Source of the DNA: Bog-756 sp963699105
GTDB lineage: Bacteria > Actinomycetota > Acidimicrobiia > Acidimicrobiales > RAAP-2
Length of the DNA: 64,000 nt
Direction of reading: 5' to 3'
Assembly: GCA_963699105.1 (NCBI GenBank)
Contig: CAVOTI010000001.1
Coordinates: 310,001 to 374,000 of the forward strand
The notes below the pieces were generated by a model, which saw nothing but the letters and a program-made list of their open reading frames with translations, did no database searches and was not told the origin of the DNA. Of this stretch, positions 63,061 through 64,000 are shown piece by piece (positions within the stretch are counted from its first letter, which is position 1; each line of letters begins with the position of its first letter). Both the position numbers and the translations under genes were made by a program.

Positions 63061-64000
63061 ATGCGATTCGTCATCATCGGCGGCGGCCCGGCCGGGAACC
63101 AGGCCGCCACCCATGCCGCCATGCTGGGGGTCGAGGTGACGCTCATCGAGCGGGACGTGGTGGGAGGTGCGGCCAACCTGTGGGACTGCATCCCGTCCAA
63201 GGCCATGATCGCCAGTGGTGGCGTCATGTCCACCTTGCGGCGGATCGGGGGGATGGGCGTCGTCGGTGCCCAGGGGACCATCGAGCTCGAACTGCTGCGC
63301 GATCGCATCTCGAAGATCGTCGACCATCTGGAACAGACCAACGAGAAGATCCTCCGCAGCCAGCAGGTCGAGCTGGTCCGCGGTGAGGGCCGGCTGGTCG
63401 ACGAGCACACGGTGGTGGCCGACACCACCGAAGGCGAGCGGACCTTCGAAGCCGACGTCATCCTCCTCTCGACCGGAAGTCGGCCCCGGGTCCCCGACTG
63501 GGCGCCCCTCGACGCCGACCGGATCCTGACCACCCGGGACGCCTATCCACCCAAGGTGCTGCCCGATCACATCGTGGTGATCGGTTCGGGCGTCACCGGG
63601 GTCGAGTTCGTCCACCTCTTCTCGTCTCTCGGCTCCGAGGTGACACTGATCGTCAGCCGGCAGCAGGTCCTCCCGACCAAGGATCCCGAGGTTGCCTCTG
63701 TGCTGGAGGCCGACTTCACCCAGCGGGGCGTCCACCTGCTGAAAGGGGCACGGGCCATCGGCATCGAACGCACGGACGACGGGATCCTCGTCCCGTGTGA
63801 CGACGGCCGGAAGGTGGCAGGTTCCCACGCCCTGCTGGCCATCGGCTCCATCCCCAACTCGGAGGGCCTGGGTCTCGAGCGGGCCGGGGTACGGGTGGAC
63901 GCCGGCGGCCACGTCCCCATCAACCGACACTGCCAGACTTCGGTCCCCCACATCTTCGCGGCCGGCGATCTCTCGGGAAAGCTGCCCCTGTCGTCGGTGG
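63061..64000 (+). CDS. lpdA: LpdA-like flavoprotein disulfide reductase-family oxidoreductase, 3' end outside window
   Basis: FAD/NAD(P)-binding pyridine nucleotide oxidoreductase; 313 codons visible. FAD motif RFVIIGGGPAGNQAATHAAM; the redox site reads GGAANLWDCIPSKAMIASGG with only one Cys where dihydrolipoamide dehydrogenases have GGTCLNxGCIPSK, as in mycobacterial LpdA (a quinone reductase). NAD motif VVIGSGVTGVEFVHLFSSLG and the second FAD motif HIFAAGDLSGKLPL are normal. ATG at 63061. The lost first Cys argues against a disulfide reductase. The true C-terminus lies beyond the window. Confidence 0.87.
   Translation, partial: MRFVIIGGGPAGNQAATHAAMLGVEVTLIERDVVGGAANLWDCIPSKAMIASGGVMSTLRRIGGMGVVGAQGTIELELLRDRISKIVDHLEQTNEKILRSQQVELVRGEGRLVDEHTVVADTTEGERTFEADVILLSTGSRPRVPDWAPLDADRILTTRDAYPPKVLPDHIVVIGSGVTGVEFVHLFSSLGSEVTLIVSRQQVLPTKDPEVASVLEADFTQRGVHLLKGARAIGIERTDDGILVPCDDGRKVAGSHALLAIGSIPNSEGLGLERAGVRVDAGGHVPINRHCQTSVPHIFAAGDLSGKLPLSSV

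Overview
The window is one contiguous stretch of a high-GC actinobacterial chromosome, almost entirely housekeeping genes. Menaquinone, phosphatidylinositol-mannoside, mycothiol-type and F420-linked genes, an InhA-like enoyl reductase and the gene order itself point to Actinomycetota. The secreted GYW-repeat protein and the departures from mycobacterial content suggest the class Acidimicrobiia; that placement is inference. From aroE to thrS (about 14-53 kb) the order aroE-mltG-ruvX-alaS ... rarA-aspS-hisS-rel-secF-secD-yajC ... ruvB-ruvA-ruvC-yebC-pdxT-pdxS-pimA-patA-pgsA-HIT-thrS matches the known Mycobacterium tuberculosis block Rv2552c-Rv2614c, with local insertions.

Layout. 0-2 kb: end of menG plus menF (menaquinone synthesis, + strand). 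2-5.7 kb: a hydrolase, a histidine kinase, its response regulator and a polyprenol-phosphate mannose synthase, tightly coupled on the - strand. 5.7-10.7 kb: two membrane proteins and polyphosphate kinase. 10.8-14.2 kb: two SEDS cell-wall polymerases flanking a bifunctional-nuclease-family gene. 14.2-20.2 kb: aroE-mltG-ruvX-alaS with two small membrane proteins. 20.3-23.2 kb: a large secreted S53 peptidase with an IPT domain and 42-residue repeats. 23.2-30.3 kb: rarA, aspS, hisS, rel. 30.5-41 kb: Sec accessory genes, queuosine genes tgt/queA, ruvBAC, yebC and pdxTS. 41-42.4 kb: a divergent yceI/marR pair with a readable promoter-operator. 42.5-54.5 kb: an M48 protease, the PIM lipid genes (pimA, patA-like, pgsA, a GT87 mannosyltransferase) interrupted by a PAS-GGDEF protein and a VOC protein, then HIT, thrS and mshC. 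54.5-64 kb: F420 reductase, fabI/inhA, then a catabolic-looking accessory cluster (SnoaL-like proteins, SDR, acyl-CoA-dehydrogenase-like flavoprotein, aldehyde dehydrogenase, TetR, nitronate-monooxygenase family), a beta-carbonic-anhydrase remnant, and the start of an LpdA-like flavoprotein.

How they work together. Many neighbours share GTGA/ATGA/TGATG stop-start overlaps, implying translational coupling in long operons. Polyprenol-phosphate mannose synthase (5 kb) makes the lipid donor that GT87 enzymes such as the one at 49 kb use on PIM-type glycolipids begun by PgsA, PimA and PatA. YajC-SecD-SecF support export, RuvABC and RuvX/RarA handle recombination intermediates, and PdxST make pyridoxal phosphate.

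Quality caveat. About 24 conserved reading frames are broken by single-base gains or losses, mostly in or beside G/C runs. Nineteen fall between 31.5 and 44.8 kb and none after that, although the protein motifs resume intact in another frame. I read these as sequence or assembly errors and annotate the affected genes as full-length CDS with the break positions given. I see no tRNA, rRNA, CRISPR array, insertion sequence or phage gene.
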